DNA of 64,000 nt from Pseudomonas guariconensis (lineage in GTDB: Bacteria > Pseudomonadota > Gammaproteobacteria > Pseudomonadales > Pseudomonadaceae), in NCBI RefSeq assembly GCF_900102675.1, contig NZ_FMYX01000009.1, positions 1 through 64,000 of the forward strand, given 5' to 3'. Of the stretch, positions 43,350 through 51,371 are shown piece by piece (position 1 is the stretch's first letter; each line of letters begins with the position of its first letter). The notes beneath the pieces are model-generated. The model searched no databases, was not told where the DNA came from, and worked only from the letters and a program-made list of their open reading frames with translations. A program made the position numbers and the translations under genes.

Positions 43350-43778
43350 TCAGTCGGCCAGGGCTTGCAAGTGCCACTGGCCGTCGGTTTCGCGGGCCAG
43401 GCCGCTGGCTGGCAGCAGGGCCAGCAGACGCTCGTGCAGGGCGGTTTCGGTGAACGTCTTGACGGTGGCCAGGTCCAGCGCGCCGGTCAGTGGTAGATCG
43501 TTCTTGGTGTAGGACAGCCAGGCCTTCTTCAGCACCAGCAGGACATCGCTCCCCGCGGTGTTGGCGAAGCGCCGGTGCATGGTACGGCCTTCGAGTGCGA
43601 AGGTGTGCTGGTGGCTGTAGTCACTTTCGTCGCCGCCCCGTTCCAGGCAGCGGTGGCAGCGGCAGGCGCCTTCGCCGAAGGCATTGCGCAGGTAGGCGTT
43701 GAAGTCCACGACGGGCTTGAGACTCAGGCGTTTGTCGACTTCGAACAGGTCGGCGATCAGGGGTTCTTCGGCGCTCAC
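43350..43778 (-). CDS. Unknown protein with a Cys-rich CRCHRC motif
   Basis: A 142-residue cytoplasmic protein I do not recognise. A short Cys cluster, GACRCHRCLERGGDESDYSHQHTF (near residues 38-60), could bind a metal together with its His residues. The C-terminal half is helical (LTGALDLATVKTFTETALHERLLALLPASG). GTG 43778 has GAGGA six bases before it and starts a protein with a sensible N-terminus (MSAEEPLIADLFEVDKRL); the longer frame to 43886 is low-complexity. It is convergent with dsdA and divergent from the next small gene. Confidence 0.68.
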   Translation of the reverse strand: MSAEEPLIADLFEVDKRLSLKPVVDFNAYLRNAFGEGACRCHRCLERGGDESDYSHQHTFALEGRTMHRRFANTAGSDVLLVLKKAWLSYTKNDLPLTGALDLATVKTFTETALHERLLALLPASGLARETDGQWHLQALAD

Positions 43779-43886
43779 TCGGGATCCTCGTGTGGTGGGG
43801 CGTGCATCGGCGGGCACCCTAACAGATTTCGGGGCTGCGGTCTCGGGACGGGCGGATGCCTGTGAACGAGCGGTTTGCCCGGGCAA

Positions 43887-43915
43887 ATGCGCGCGCGGTA
43901 CTCGCGCGCGCGCAT
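43887..43915. repeat. Alternating CG hairpin, 11-bp arms
   Basis: ATGCGCGCGCG and CGCGCGCGCAT are perfect inverted arms around a seven-base loop. The alternating CG run can adopt Z-DNA or a cruciform. It lies between two divergent small genes of unknown function, so it is more likely regulatory than a terminator. Confidence 0.6.
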
Positions 43916-43980
43916 CGCCTGCCGTAACCTACGCACCCTTGGCGCCCGATGCGCCGTCCCTTTCTTATGAGGCAACCCGA

Positions 43981-44280
43981 TTGAGTAAGTACCCCTACAT
44001 CGCCACCGTGACCGTCAGCGCCGAAGACCGTGGGGGTGATGCCGAAGCCATGGAAAACCCCAACATGCGCGTGGGCCTGGAAGCGGTCACCGAAACGCTG
44101 AAGAAGGTGCACTTCGTCGGCACCCTGGCCGCACCGGAAAAGTCTGCCACGCACATCTGCGTGACGCTGGAGAACGGCCTGACCTACTACGGCCCGATCG
44201 TCAATGGCCACGCCGAACTCGAAGGCGGCTGGATCGCCTTCGAGTCCGACATGCTCACCCCGGAAGAGTTGGGCCTCTAA
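43981..44280 (+). CDS. Small protein of unknown function (TTG start)
   Basis: A 99-residue acidic cytoplasmic protein (MSKYPYIATVTVSAEDRGGDAE, later LENGLTYYGPIVNGHAELEGGWIAFESDML). GAGG lies eight bases before TTG 43981; no ATG fits. Codon use is like that of neighbouring genes. I recognise no family. It ends four bases before the convergent aminotransferase stop. Confidence 0.7.
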   Translation: MSKYPYIATVTVSAEDRGGDAEAMENPNMRVGLEAVTETLKKVHFVGTLAAPEKSATHICVTLENGLTYYGPIVNGHAELEGGWIAFESDMLTPEELGL

Positions 44281-44284
44281 CGCG

Positions 44285-45535
44285 TCAGCCCAGCGCGGCG
44301 AGGCACTGTTCGAGGATATCCAGGCCTTCTTCGAGGACCTGCGGCTCGATCGTCAGCGGTGCCAGCAGGCGAATGATGTGCCGCGCCTTGCCGCTTGGCA
44401 TCAACAGCAGGCCTTTGGCGCGGGCCGACTCGAGTACCTTGGCCAGTTGGGCTGGCGCGGGGCTGCCGTCGGCGTTGACCAGCTCCAGCCCGCGCATCGC
44501 TCCGGCGCCGGTCAGGCGACCTAGCGCCGACGTCAGCCCGGTGGCCTTCCAGCGCTGGTAGCGGCCCACGATGGCCTGCTCCTGGCGCTCTCCCCAGGTC
44601 GCGAGATTCTCGTCGGTCATCTGCTCCAGGCTGGCCAAAGCTGCCGCGCACGCGATCGGGTTGCCCGAATAGGTGCCACCCAGGCCGCCCTTGGGCAGCG
44701 AGTCCATGACTGTCTTGCGGCCGACCACCGCGCCCAGTGGCATGCCACCGGCGATGCTCTTGGCCAACAGCAACAGGTCAGGCTCGATGCCCAGGCGAGG
44801 GAAGGCGAAGCGCTGACCGGTGCGGCCGAAGCCAGACTGGATCTCGTCGATGATGATCAGGATGCCGTGCTCATCGCAGAAGCGGCGCAGTGCCTGGGCA
44901 AAGGTCGGGTCCAGCGCCAGGAAGCCGCCTTCGCCTTGCACGGGCTCGAAGATGAACGCTGCGACGTCTTCCACCGCCAGTTCCACGCTGAACAGCCTGT
45001 CCATGGCTTTGAGCGCCTGCTCACAGGTGACGCCGGTGTCGGCGCTGGGGTAGGGCAGGTGGTACACCGGCCCGGGCAATTCACCCACGCGTTGCTTGTA
45101 CGGCGCGACCTTGCCGTTGAGGTTGAGGGTGGCCAGGGTGCGACCATGGAAACCACCGTCGAAGGCGACGATGGCGCGCTTGCCGGTGGCGCCACGGGCC
45201 ACTTTCAGCGCGTTCTCCGCAGCCTCGGCGCCGCTGTTGGTGAGCATCCCCGCCAGGGGGTAGCTCACCGGCACGAAGTGCTGCAAACGCTCCATCAGCG
45301 CCAGGTAAGGACCATGGGGGGCGGCATTGAACGCATAGTGGGTCAGGCGTGTGGCCTGGGTCTGGATGGCCTGGACCACGGCTGGGTTGCAATGGCCCAG
45401 GTTCAGAACGCCGATACCGCCGACAAAGTCGATGTAACGTGTGCCGTCGGTGTCCCAGACTTCGGCATTGCGGCCATGGGAAAGTGTAATCGGATGAACA
45501 ATTGCAATGGACTGACTGATACTTTCCTGATTCAT
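44285..45535 (-). CDS. gabT: Class III aminotransferase, 4-aminobutyrate type
   Basis: A 416-residue PLP class III aminotransferase. It has the PLP lysine in LLLAKSIAGGMPLGAVVG, the conserved FEPVQGEGGF and IIIDEIQSGFGRTGQRFA, and TNSGAEAAENALKVARG. It most resembles 4-aminobutyrate-2-oxoglutarate transaminases, which feed GABA into succinate semialdehyde; related omega-aminotransferases are hard to exclude. No succinate semialdehyde dehydrogenase adjoins it, and the main gabDT pair of P. putida lies elsewhere. A LysR gene upstream and a GabP-like permease beyond it suggest one catabolic unit. ATG 45535 or GTG 45541 both work with the AAGG site. Confidence 0.85.
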   Translation of the reverse strand: MNQESISQSIAIVHPITLSHGRNAEVWDTDGTRYIDFVGGIGVLNLGHCNPAVVQAIQTQATRLTHYAFNAAPHGPYLALMERLQHFVPVSYPLAGMLTNSGAEAAENALKVARGATGKRAIVAFDGGFHGRTLATLNLNGKVAPYKQRVGELPGPVYHLPYPSADTGVTCEQALKAMDRLFSVELAVEDVAAFIFEPVQGEGGFLALDPTFAQALRRFCDEHGILIIIDEIQSGFGRTGQRFAFPRLGIEPDLLLLAKSIAGGMPLGAVVGRKTVMDSLPKGGLGGTYSGNPIACAAALASLEQMTDENLATWGERQEQAIVGRYQRWKATGLTSALGRLTGAGAMRGLELVNADGSPAPAQLAKVLESARAKGLLLMPSGKARHIIRLLAPLTIEPQVLEEGLDILEQCLAALG

Positions 45536-45695
45536 GTGCACGCAAACCTTGGTTTGATTTTCTTATTATCCAAGCGCGGCGAAGTGTCGTTTCGCAAACG
45601 AATTATTCGATTGCGGTCATTCCAAAAATTCTTGCTTTTCCAGGGCTAGCCTCCTGCGCGCCAGCGCGGTCTGTCACCAGCGGCCACGACAAACT

Positions 45696-46592
45696 TCAGT
45701 CCCCCTGTGCCACCCGCTCCAGGATCCATTGCACGAACGCCCGCACCTTCGGTACCTCCGCCGCATGCTCGGCATGGGCGATGAAGTGCTTGCCATTGCT
45801 GGGTACCGGGTGGTCCCAGGCCACCACCAGCTTGCCTTCGGCCAGCTCTTCGGCGACCAGGTATCGCGGGATCAGGGCGATGCCGCAACCTGCGATGGCG
45901 GCGCGGATGCATAGGTAGAACGTGTCGAAACGTGGGCCGTGATAGCTGTTTTCGCTATGCAACCCAAGGCCCAGGAACCACTCATGCCAAGCCTCGGGCC
46001 GCGAAGCGCATTGCAACAGGCGATGCTGGGTCAATGCTTCGGCGCTGTCGAAGCGGTGTTGGGCCCGTAGCGATGGCGCACACACCGGCACCACTGCCTC
46101 GCTGAACAGTTCGATGCACGTCGCGCCAGGCCAGGTGCCCTGGCCGAAGAAAAAGGCGATGTCCGCCTTGGACTGGACCAGGTCGAAAGGTTCCAGCTCG
46201 TTGCGGATGTCCAGGTGGATACGTGGGTGACGATCGCCGAAACCCTTGAGCCTGGGCACCAGCCAGCGGGCTCCGAACGTCGGCTGGGTGGCGATGCGCA
46301 GCACCTCGGTTTCATCGCCGTAGCTCAGGATGTAGCGGCTGGAGATGTCGATTTGGGTGAGGATCTTGTTCACTTCGGTCAGGTACAGCGCGCCGGCCGG
46401 TGTCAGCTGCAGGCGCCTGCGGATGCGCTGGAACAGCGGGTGCGCCAGCATGTCCTCCAGTTGCGCCACTTGCTTGCTCACGGCGCTCTGGGTCAGGTGC
46501 AGTTCCTGCGCCGCCCGCGTGAAGCTCAGATGACGAGCGGCCGCTTCGAAGCACTGCAGGGCGGTGGAAGAAGGCATCAGTCGTTTTGACAT
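45696..46592 (-). CDS. LysR-family regulator (GcvA-like)
   Basis: A 298-residue LysR regulator of the GcvA-like group: HTH in residues 9-68 (LSFTRAAQELHLTQSAVSKQVAQLE) and a substrate-binding domain with ATQPTFGARWLVPRLKGF, typical of this group. It lies between the aminotransferase (same strand) and the permease (divergent, about 350 bases between starts). It is therefore a good candidate to control uptake and transamination of an omega-amino acid. The inducer is not known. Confidence 0.9.
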   Translation of the reverse strand: MSKRLMPSSTALQCFEAAARHLSFTRAAQELHLTQSAVSKQVAQLEDMLAHPLFQRIRRRLQLTPAGALYLTEVNKILTQIDISSRYILSYGDETEVLRIATQPTFGARWLVPRLKGFGDRHPRIHLDIRNELEPFDLVQSKADIAFFFGQGTWPGATCIELFSEAVVPVCAPSLRAQHRFDSAEALTQHRLLQCASRPEAWHEWFLGLGLHSENSYHGPRFDTFYLCIRAAIAGCGIALIPRYLVAEELAEGKLVVAWDHPVPSNGKHFIAHAEHAAEVPKVRAFVQWILERVAQGD

Positions 46593-46941
46593 GAGCGGTG
46601 AGTACCCCGTGAATTTGGAAGGATTTCATTCCGCAACGGAATCATGTGCTTCGAAAAGGTCGTTTGTTGACCTCGTCTTATTAGATTAATACTGACCTGT
46701 ATCAACGATGACAACCCGCTGTTGAAACAGGAGAAGAACAATGACTGTCGACGCGTTCGAACGTCTCGGCGCGGCTGAAATGTTATTTGCCATCGGCAAA
46801 TGCCAGCGTCCGACTGCACGGCATCGATAAGGGCCTGCGCCTGATCGGACCGAAAACAACAAGAACACGAAAGCAACGATTTTGCCTTCTGCTCCCTTTT
46901 CAGCCGCCGCTGGCGGCGGCCGACCCATTCGAGGGTTCCCC
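46593..46941. promoter_or_regulatory. LysR-permease divergent control region with leader ORF and hairpin
   Basis: About 350 bases. They hold the LysR promoter on one side and the permease leader on the other. A 29-codon frame (46741-46830) starts with ATG behind AGGAG, and GCCGCCG-CTGG-CGGCGGC (46903-46920) forms a tight stem about 20 bases before the permease ATG. The layout resembles a leader-peptide attenuator, though the stem has no T-run. Confidence 0.45.
46741..46830 (+). CDS. Possible 29-residue leader peptide before the permease gene
   Basis: A short frame (MTVDAFERLGAAEMLFAIGK, ending TARHR) with a strong AGGAG seven bases before its ATG, ending 111 bases before the permease start. 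It has no known relatives that I recall and no run of one amino acid typical of amino-acid attenuators. It could be a leader peptide or the remnant of a longer gene. Confidence 0.35.
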   Translation: MTVDAFERLGAAEMLFAIGKCQRPTARHR

Positions 46942-48333
46942 ATGGCATCGCCACACCCAAAAAAACAACGCTCGCTGCAACATGGCCTGACCTCGCGTCA
47001 GGTCTCCATGATTTCCATCGCCGGCATCATCGGAGCCGGCCTTTTCATCGGTTCTTCCAACGCCATCGCCACCGCGGGCCCGGCGATCCTGATTTCCTAC
47101 GCCATGACTGGCCTGCTGGTCTTGCTGGTGATGCGCATGTTGGGCGAAATGGCGATTGCCAACCCCAACAGTGGTTCATTCTCCACCTATGCCGCCGAGG
47201 CCATCGGACCCTGGGCGGGTTTCACCATCGGTTGGCTGTACTGGTGGTTCTGGGTGCTGATCATCCCGGTCGAAGCGATTGCCGGCGCGGATATCCTCCA
47301 TGCGTACTTCCCCGGCGTGCCGTCCTGGTTGCTCGCGTTCCTGATCATGGTCGTGCTGTCGGCCACCAACCTGATCAGCGTGAAGAACTTCGGTGAATTC
47401 GAGTACTGGTTCGCGCTGGTCAAGGTGATCGCCATTCTTGCGTTCATCGGCATCTGCAGCATGGCCGTGTTCGGCGTCTGGCCGCTGGCGGAAGTCTCCG
47501 GTGTCAGCCATCTGTGGGCCAGCGGCGGCTTCATGCCCAACGGCTTTGGCACGGTGCTCGGCGGCGTGTTGATTACGATTTTCTCGTTCTTCGGCGCCGA
47601 GATCGTCACCATTGCGGCCGACGAGACCGCCAACCCGAAAGACAAGATTCGCCGCGCTACCAACCTGGTGGTGTATCGCATCGCCATCTTCTACCTGGCC
47701 TCGATCTTCCTGGTGGTGTCGCTGGTGGCCTGGAACGACCCTGGCCTTAAAGCAGTGGGGTCCTTCCAGCGCGTACTCGAGGTGCTGAACGTGCCGGGTG
47801 CCAAGTTGATGGTTGACCTGGTGGTGCTGGTGGCGGTCACCAGTTGCATGAATTCCGGTCTCTATACCGCCTCACGCATGCTCTATTCGCTGGGTGCACG
47901 GGGCGAGGCGCCACGGATGATCAAGCGTATCTCCGGCAATGGCGTGCCGACCGTGGCAGTCGTGCTGTCGACCCTGGCAGGTTTCGCCGGTTGCTTCGTC
48001 AACTATGTGTTGCCTGGCAAGGTGTTCGGCTTCCTGTTGTCGACCACCGGCGCCATCGCCTTGCTGGTGTACTTGGTGATTGCCGTGTCGCAGTTGCGCA
48101 TGCGGGCGCGTGCCGAGCGCGAAGGCATGGAGCTTGCGCTGAAGATGTGGTTGTTCCCTTGGCTGACCTGGCTGGTGATCGGGCTGATCGTCATGGTGCT
48201 TGGCTACATGCTGTTCAGCGATGCCTATCGCTACGAGACGCTGATGACGGCGGGGGTGACCTGCTTCATCCTGCTGATTGCCCTGACCCGCAGGCGTGGT
48301 ATCTCGGTGCTGGCCCCGGCAACGGATCGGTAG
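46942..48333 (+). CDS. gabP: APC-family amino-acid permease (GabP-like)
   Basis: A 463-residue inner-membrane amino-acid transporter with twelve helices. It has the APC opening HGLTSRQVSMISIAGIIGAGLFIGSSNAI, the consensus ITIFSFFGAEIVTIAADETANPKDKIRRATN in the middle and a C-terminal helix pair. Among family members the wording is closest to GABA permeases (GabP). The GABA-type aminotransferase and LysR next door agree; beta-alanine or a similar substrate is possible. ATG 46942 has GAGGG six bases before it; an in-frame upstream start at 46882 has no signal for it. Confidence 0.85.
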   Translation: MASPHPKKQRSLQHGLTSRQVSMISIAGIIGAGLFIGSSNAIATAGPAILISYAMTGLLVLLVMRMLGEMAIANPNSGSFSTYAAEAIGPWAGFTIGWLYWWFWVLIIPVEAIAGADILHAYFPGVPSWLLAFLIMVVLSATNLISVKNFGEFEYWFALVKVIAILAFIGICSMAVFGVWPLAEVSGVSHLWASGGFMPNGFGTVLGGVLITIFSFFGAEIVTIAADETANPKDKIRRATNLVVYRIAIFYLASIFLVVSLVAWNDPGLKAVGSFQRVLEVLNVPGAKLMVDLVVLVAVTSCMNSGLYTASRMLYSLGARGEAPRMIKRISGNGVPTVAVVLSTLAGFAGCFVNYVLPGKVFGFLLSTTGAIALLVYLVIAVSQLRMRARAEREGMELALKMWLFPWLTWLVIGLIVMVLGYMLFSDAYRYETLMTAGVTCFILLIALTRRRGISVLAPATDR

Positions 48334-48435
48334 CGCAAAACGAGGCTGCCAGCGCAGCCTCGTCGTTGGCGGGGGAAGGGTGGAGCGCTACCATCGGTGG
48401 CGTCTTCTCCGCATACCAACAAGCACAGGACGCGT

Positions 48436-48933
48436 ATGAACGAACACGTACTTTCCCAGCAGGAGCTGGCGGCCCCTGAGGGTACCTGCTACGGCTGTGG
48501 CTGCTCGCACCCCAGCGGACTGCACATCAAGAGTCATTGGGATGACGATGGTATTCACCTGATCTGTCGCCACTCGCCCGACAGCAGCTTCATCGGCTGG
48601 CCGGGGCTGGTCTATGGTGGCTTCCTGGCCATGCTGGTGGATTGCCATTCCAACTGGACGGCCATGGCCTATCACTACCGGGCCGAAGGACGCGAAGCGG
48701 GGAGCCTGCCGCGAATCGATTGTGTCACCGGCACCCTCAGCCTGACGTACCTCAAACCCACGCCGATGGGCGTGGAGCTGGTGCTCAAAGCACGTGTAGA
48801 AGGTGAAGTCGGGCGCAAGACCCGGGTCATCTGCGAAGTCTGGGCAGGCGATGTACTGACCGTGACGGCTGACTCGGTATTCGTGCGCGTGGATACCGAG
48901 AAGCTCAAGCTCAAGGCCCATGGTTTGTCTTGA
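48436..48933 (+). CDS. PaaI-family (hotdog) thioesterase
   Basis: A 165-residue hotdog-fold protein with the long helix VYGGFLAMLVDCHSNWTAMAYH in the place of the usual HGG motif. That motif here reads YGG, so the His is absent. Beta strands LSLTYLKPTPMGVELVLKARV follow. It resembles PaaI/THEM4-type acyl-CoA thioesterases; with the first His missing, the mechanism or substrate may differ. Cysteines near the N-terminus (TCYGCGCSHPSG) are typical of the THEM4-like group. ATG 48436 has AGGA five bases before it. It stands alone after gabP. Confidence 0.8.
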   Translation: MNEHVLSQQELAAPEGTCYGCGCSHPSGLHIKSHWDDDGIHLICRHSPDSSFIGWPGLVYGGFLAMLVDCHSNWTAMAYHYRAEGREAGSLPRIDCVTGTLSLTYLKPTPMGVELVLKARVEGEVGRKTRVICEVWAGDVLTVTADSVFVRVDTEKLKLKAHGLS

Positions 48934-49244
48934 GTGCTGCTATCGGCAGACGGTCCTGAGCCGTCTGCCGAGTGGTTAATGCCCCAATTCGTTGAAAAAC
49001 CTTACGGGCTTGTCAGGTGAGTCCTATGCGGCTCGTCCAGGGTTACGAATAGGCTGGTCTGGTTTTCGCAACCGACGGTCTTGGATGTTCGTTTAATCCC
49101 ACATAAAGCTCCCACTCTCGCCTTTGCGACGCAGGCGAGGTTCTGCTGAGCATCCGAGACTTTTCCTACCCCCCTGATGCAAACGCGTGCGTGATCGCGG
49201 CGGGAGCTCCGTGCCCATGCGCCTTGCACCGAGGAGTTGTTTTC
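48934..49244. other. Intergenic region with a hairpin, promoter of the lipoprotein pair
   Basis: About 310 bases without a gene. CGGCAGACGG and CCGTCTGCCG (48944-48970) form a perfect ten-pair stem after the thioesterase stop, lacking a T-run. The remainder must hold the promoter of the DUF4398 gene; I see no clear -35/-10 pair. Confidence 0.5.
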
Positions 49245-49640
49245 ATGCGTGCCAGATCCATCCGCAATCTCATGCCTCTGGGCGGCCTGTTATTGGCCCT
49301 GGGCGGCTGCGCCAGTGTTGTCGTGCCGACAGAACAGATCGAGCTGACCCGTAACGCGGTCAATCGTGCCGTGGCTGCCGATGCGACCCAGTATGCGCCC
49401 GTCGAAATGCGTGCGGCCCAAGACAAACTCAATGCCATGGAGCGGGCCATGGGCCAGCAGGACATGGCTCAAGTCCGCACCCTCGCCGAACAAGCCGAGG
49501 CCGATGCCAGCTTCGCCGAGCGCAAGGCCCAGGCGAGCAAGGCACAGGCACAACTCAGTGCCGCCCGCGAAGGCATCGAAGTGCTCAAGCGGGAAATGCT
49601 CGAAGCACCCGACACACTGCCTGCCGTGACCGCCGAATAA
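49245..49640 (+). CDS. DUF4398-domain lipoprotein
   Basis: A 131-residue lipoprotein: signal peptide MRARSIRNLMPLGGLLLALG with lipobox LGGC, then a single long helical hairpin (about 35-115; EMRAAQDKLNAMERAMGQQDM, ADASFAERKAQASKAQAQ). DUF4398 proteins occur in pairs with OmpA-domain lipoproteins in pseudomonads. ATG 49245 has GAGGAG eight bases upstream. It lies ten bases before the OmpA-type gene, one operon. Likely an envelope-spanning or periplasmic spacer; the role is not known. Confidence 0.85.
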   Translation: MRARSIRNLMPLGGLLLALGGCASVVVPTEQIELTRNAVNRAVAADATQYAPVEMRAAQDKLNAMERAMGQQDMAQVRTLAEQAEADASFAERKAQASKAQAQLSAAREGIEVLKREMLEAPDTLPAVTAE

Positions 49641-49650
49641 GGAGCTGACC

Positions 49651-50424
49651 ATGTCGAAATCGTATCTGTTGCCTTGTGTCTCGGTACTCGCACTGGCGTT
49701 GGCCGGTTGTAGCGCGACGCCAGAAAACCCAAGCTTGCTGGAGGCCCGCGAGGCGTATTCGGTCCTGCAAAGCAAGCCTGACGCCAGCCGCCTTGCCGCC
49801 CTGGAGACCCAGGAAGCCTACCGTGCCCTTGGCAAGGCGGAGCTGGCCTCGCTCAAGGACCGCAAGGACATGCAGGTCGAGCAGCTCGCCTACCTGGCCA
49901 ACCGCAAGATCGAGACGGCCGAGCAGACCATCGTGCTGCGTCAGGCCGAGGCCGGTCTTCAGCGTATCGAGGCCCAGCGTACCGAGGCGCGCCTTCAGGT
50001 GCGTACCGCCCAGCTCAAGGCGTTGCAATCGCTCAAGTCCCAGCAAACCGAGCGTGGCACCGTCGTGACGTTCGGCGATGTGCTGTTCGACACCGGGCGA
50101 GCGCAACTGCGTCCGAGCAGCGACCGCGATATCCAGAAGCTGGCCGCATTCCTCAACGACAACCCTGAACGCAAGGTGCTGGTAGAAGGCTTCACCGATG
50201 CCACTGGCAGCGATGCATTCAATCAGAAGCTGTCCGAACAGCGCGCCGCTTCCGTGGCGATGGCGCTGCGCCGTCAGGGCGTGGAGCCTGGCCGCATCAC
50301 CACTGGCGGTTATGGTAAGGAATACCCGGTTGCCTCCAATGCCGATGCGCATTCCCGGCAGCTCAATCGTCGTGTGGAAGTGATCATTTCCAAGGGTGCA
50401 GAGCGCGTTCCGACGCGCTACTGA
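49651..50424 (+). CDS. OmpA-family peptidoglycan-binding lipoprotein with DUF4398-like region
   Basis: A 257-residue lipoprotein: signal MSKSYLLPCVSVLALALAG followed by C20, a DUF4398-like helical region (about 30-130) and an OmpA C-terminal domain (about 138-250). That domain shows VVTFGDVLFDTGRAQLRPSS, EGFTDATGSDAFNQKLSEQRA and RQLNRRVEV, the residues that grip diaminopimelate in peptidoglycan. It probably links an outer-membrane lipid anchor to the cell wall. GGAG lies seven bases before the ATG, and it is co-transcribed with the gene before it. Confidence 0.9.
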   Translation: MSKSYLLPCVSVLALALAGCSATPENPSLLEAREAYSVLQSKPDASRLAALETQEAYRALGKAELASLKDRKDMQVEQLAYLANRKIETAEQTIVLRQAEAGLQRIEAQRTEARLQVRTAQLKALQSLKSQQTERGTVVTFGDVLFDTGRAQLRPSSDRDIQKLAAFLNDNPERKVLVEGFTDATGSDAFNQKLSEQRAASVAMALRRQGVEPGRITTGGYGKEYPVASNADAHSRQLNRRVEVIISKGAERVPTRY

Positions 50425-50473
50425 TGTGACGGATGGCGCATCCACGGGCGCGCCATCGGAAACACTGCACGGT

Positions 50474-50550
50474 CTTTGTGGGAGCGGGTTCACCCGCGAA
50501 TGCGGTAGTGGATTCACCAACGTATTCGCGGCTAAACCCACTCCCACGCA
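50474..50550. repeat. Inverted pair of REP elements
   Basis: TGTGGGAGCGGGTTCACCCGCGAAT (from 50477) and ATTCGCGGCTAAACCCACTCCCAC (to 50548) are two P. putida-type REP units in opposite orientation about 20 bases apart. Together they can form a large cruciform. They lie between the OmpA-type and GST genes. Confidence 0.75.
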
Positions 50551-50636
50551 TGGCGGCGAAATCCCCAGTAACAACCGATGGCCAAACCACCGGGTTACCC
50601 CTACAGTGGTCATTTCCTCGTTTTCAGGAAGTGCCC

Positions 50637-51332
50637 ATGACCGATCTCAGCGCTTTTCCCATCACCCGCAAATGGCCGGCGCGTCATCCCGAGCGCCTGC
50701 AGTTGTATTCCTTGGCCACGCCCAACGGCGTCAAGGTCTCGATCATGCTGGAGGAGATCGGCCTGCCTTATGAAGTGCACAAGGTCAGTTTCGACAACGA
50801 TGACCAGATGAGCCCTGAGTTCATCTCCTTGAGCGCCAACAACAAGATTCCTGCCATCCTCGACCCCAACGGGCCGAACGGTCAGCCATTGCCGCTGTTC
50901 GAGTCCGGCGCGATCCTGCAGTACCTGGCTGAGAAGACCGGCCAATTGCTCAGCCAGGACCCGGCCACCCGTTACCAGACCCTGCAATGGCTGATGTTCC
51001 AGATGGGCGGGATCGGGCCGATGTTCGGCCAGGTTGGGTTCTTCCATTTCTTCGCGGGCAAGGAGTACGAGGACAAGCGCCCGCGGGACCGCTACGTCAA
51101 TGAATCCCGGCGTCTGCTGGGCGTGCTCGACCGGCATCTGTCCGGACGCGAATGGATGGTTGATGACTACAGCATCGCCGACATCGCCATCTTCCCCTGG
51201 GTGCGCAACCTGGTGGAGCGCTACAACGCACGGGAGCTGGTGCGGTTCGATGAGTTCAAGCAGGTGCAGCGAGTGCTGGAGGCCTTCCTGGCCCGGCCTG
51301 CCGTGCAGCGGGGCCTGAAGATTCCGGGCTGA
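50637..51332 (+). CDS. Glutathione S-transferase family protein (YghU/Nu-class type)
   Basis: A 231-residue GST-fold protein. The thioredoxin-like N-terminal domain opens RLQLYSLATPNGVKVSIMLEEIGLPYEVHKVSF, and ESGAILQYLAEK gives the conserved glutathione gamma-Glu-binding Glu-Ser. A helical C-terminal domain ends MVDDYSIADIAIFPWVRNL. The wording is that of YghU/YfcG-like enzymes, which reduce disulphide-bonded compounds using two glutathiones. ATG 50637 has AGGA seven bases upstream. It is monogenic and faces the phosphate transporter. Confidence 0.9.
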   Translation: MTDLSAFPITRKWPARHPERLQLYSLATPNGVKVSIMLEEIGLPYEVHKVSFDNDDQMSPEFISLSANNKIPAILDPNGPNGQPLPLFESGAILQYLAEKTGQLLSQDPATRYQTLQWLMFQMGGIGPMFGQVGFFHFFAGKEYEDKRPRDRYVNESRRLLGVLDRHLSGREWMVDDYSIADIAIFPWVRNLVERYNARELVRFDEFKQVQRVLEAFLARPAVQRGLKIPG

Positions 51333-51342
51333 GTCTGCAGGT

Positions 51343-51369
51343 GTTCAGGGTCGCGACGCGGCCCTGAAC
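51343..51369. terminator. Bidirectional terminator-like palindrome between GST and pit
   Basis: GTTCAGGG and CCCTGAAC (51343-51369) pair perfectly and bracket CGCG-A-CGCG, giving one long stem. It overlaps the pit gene end and follows the GST stop; it lacks long T-runs. Confidence 0.55.
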
Positions 51370-51371
51370 CT

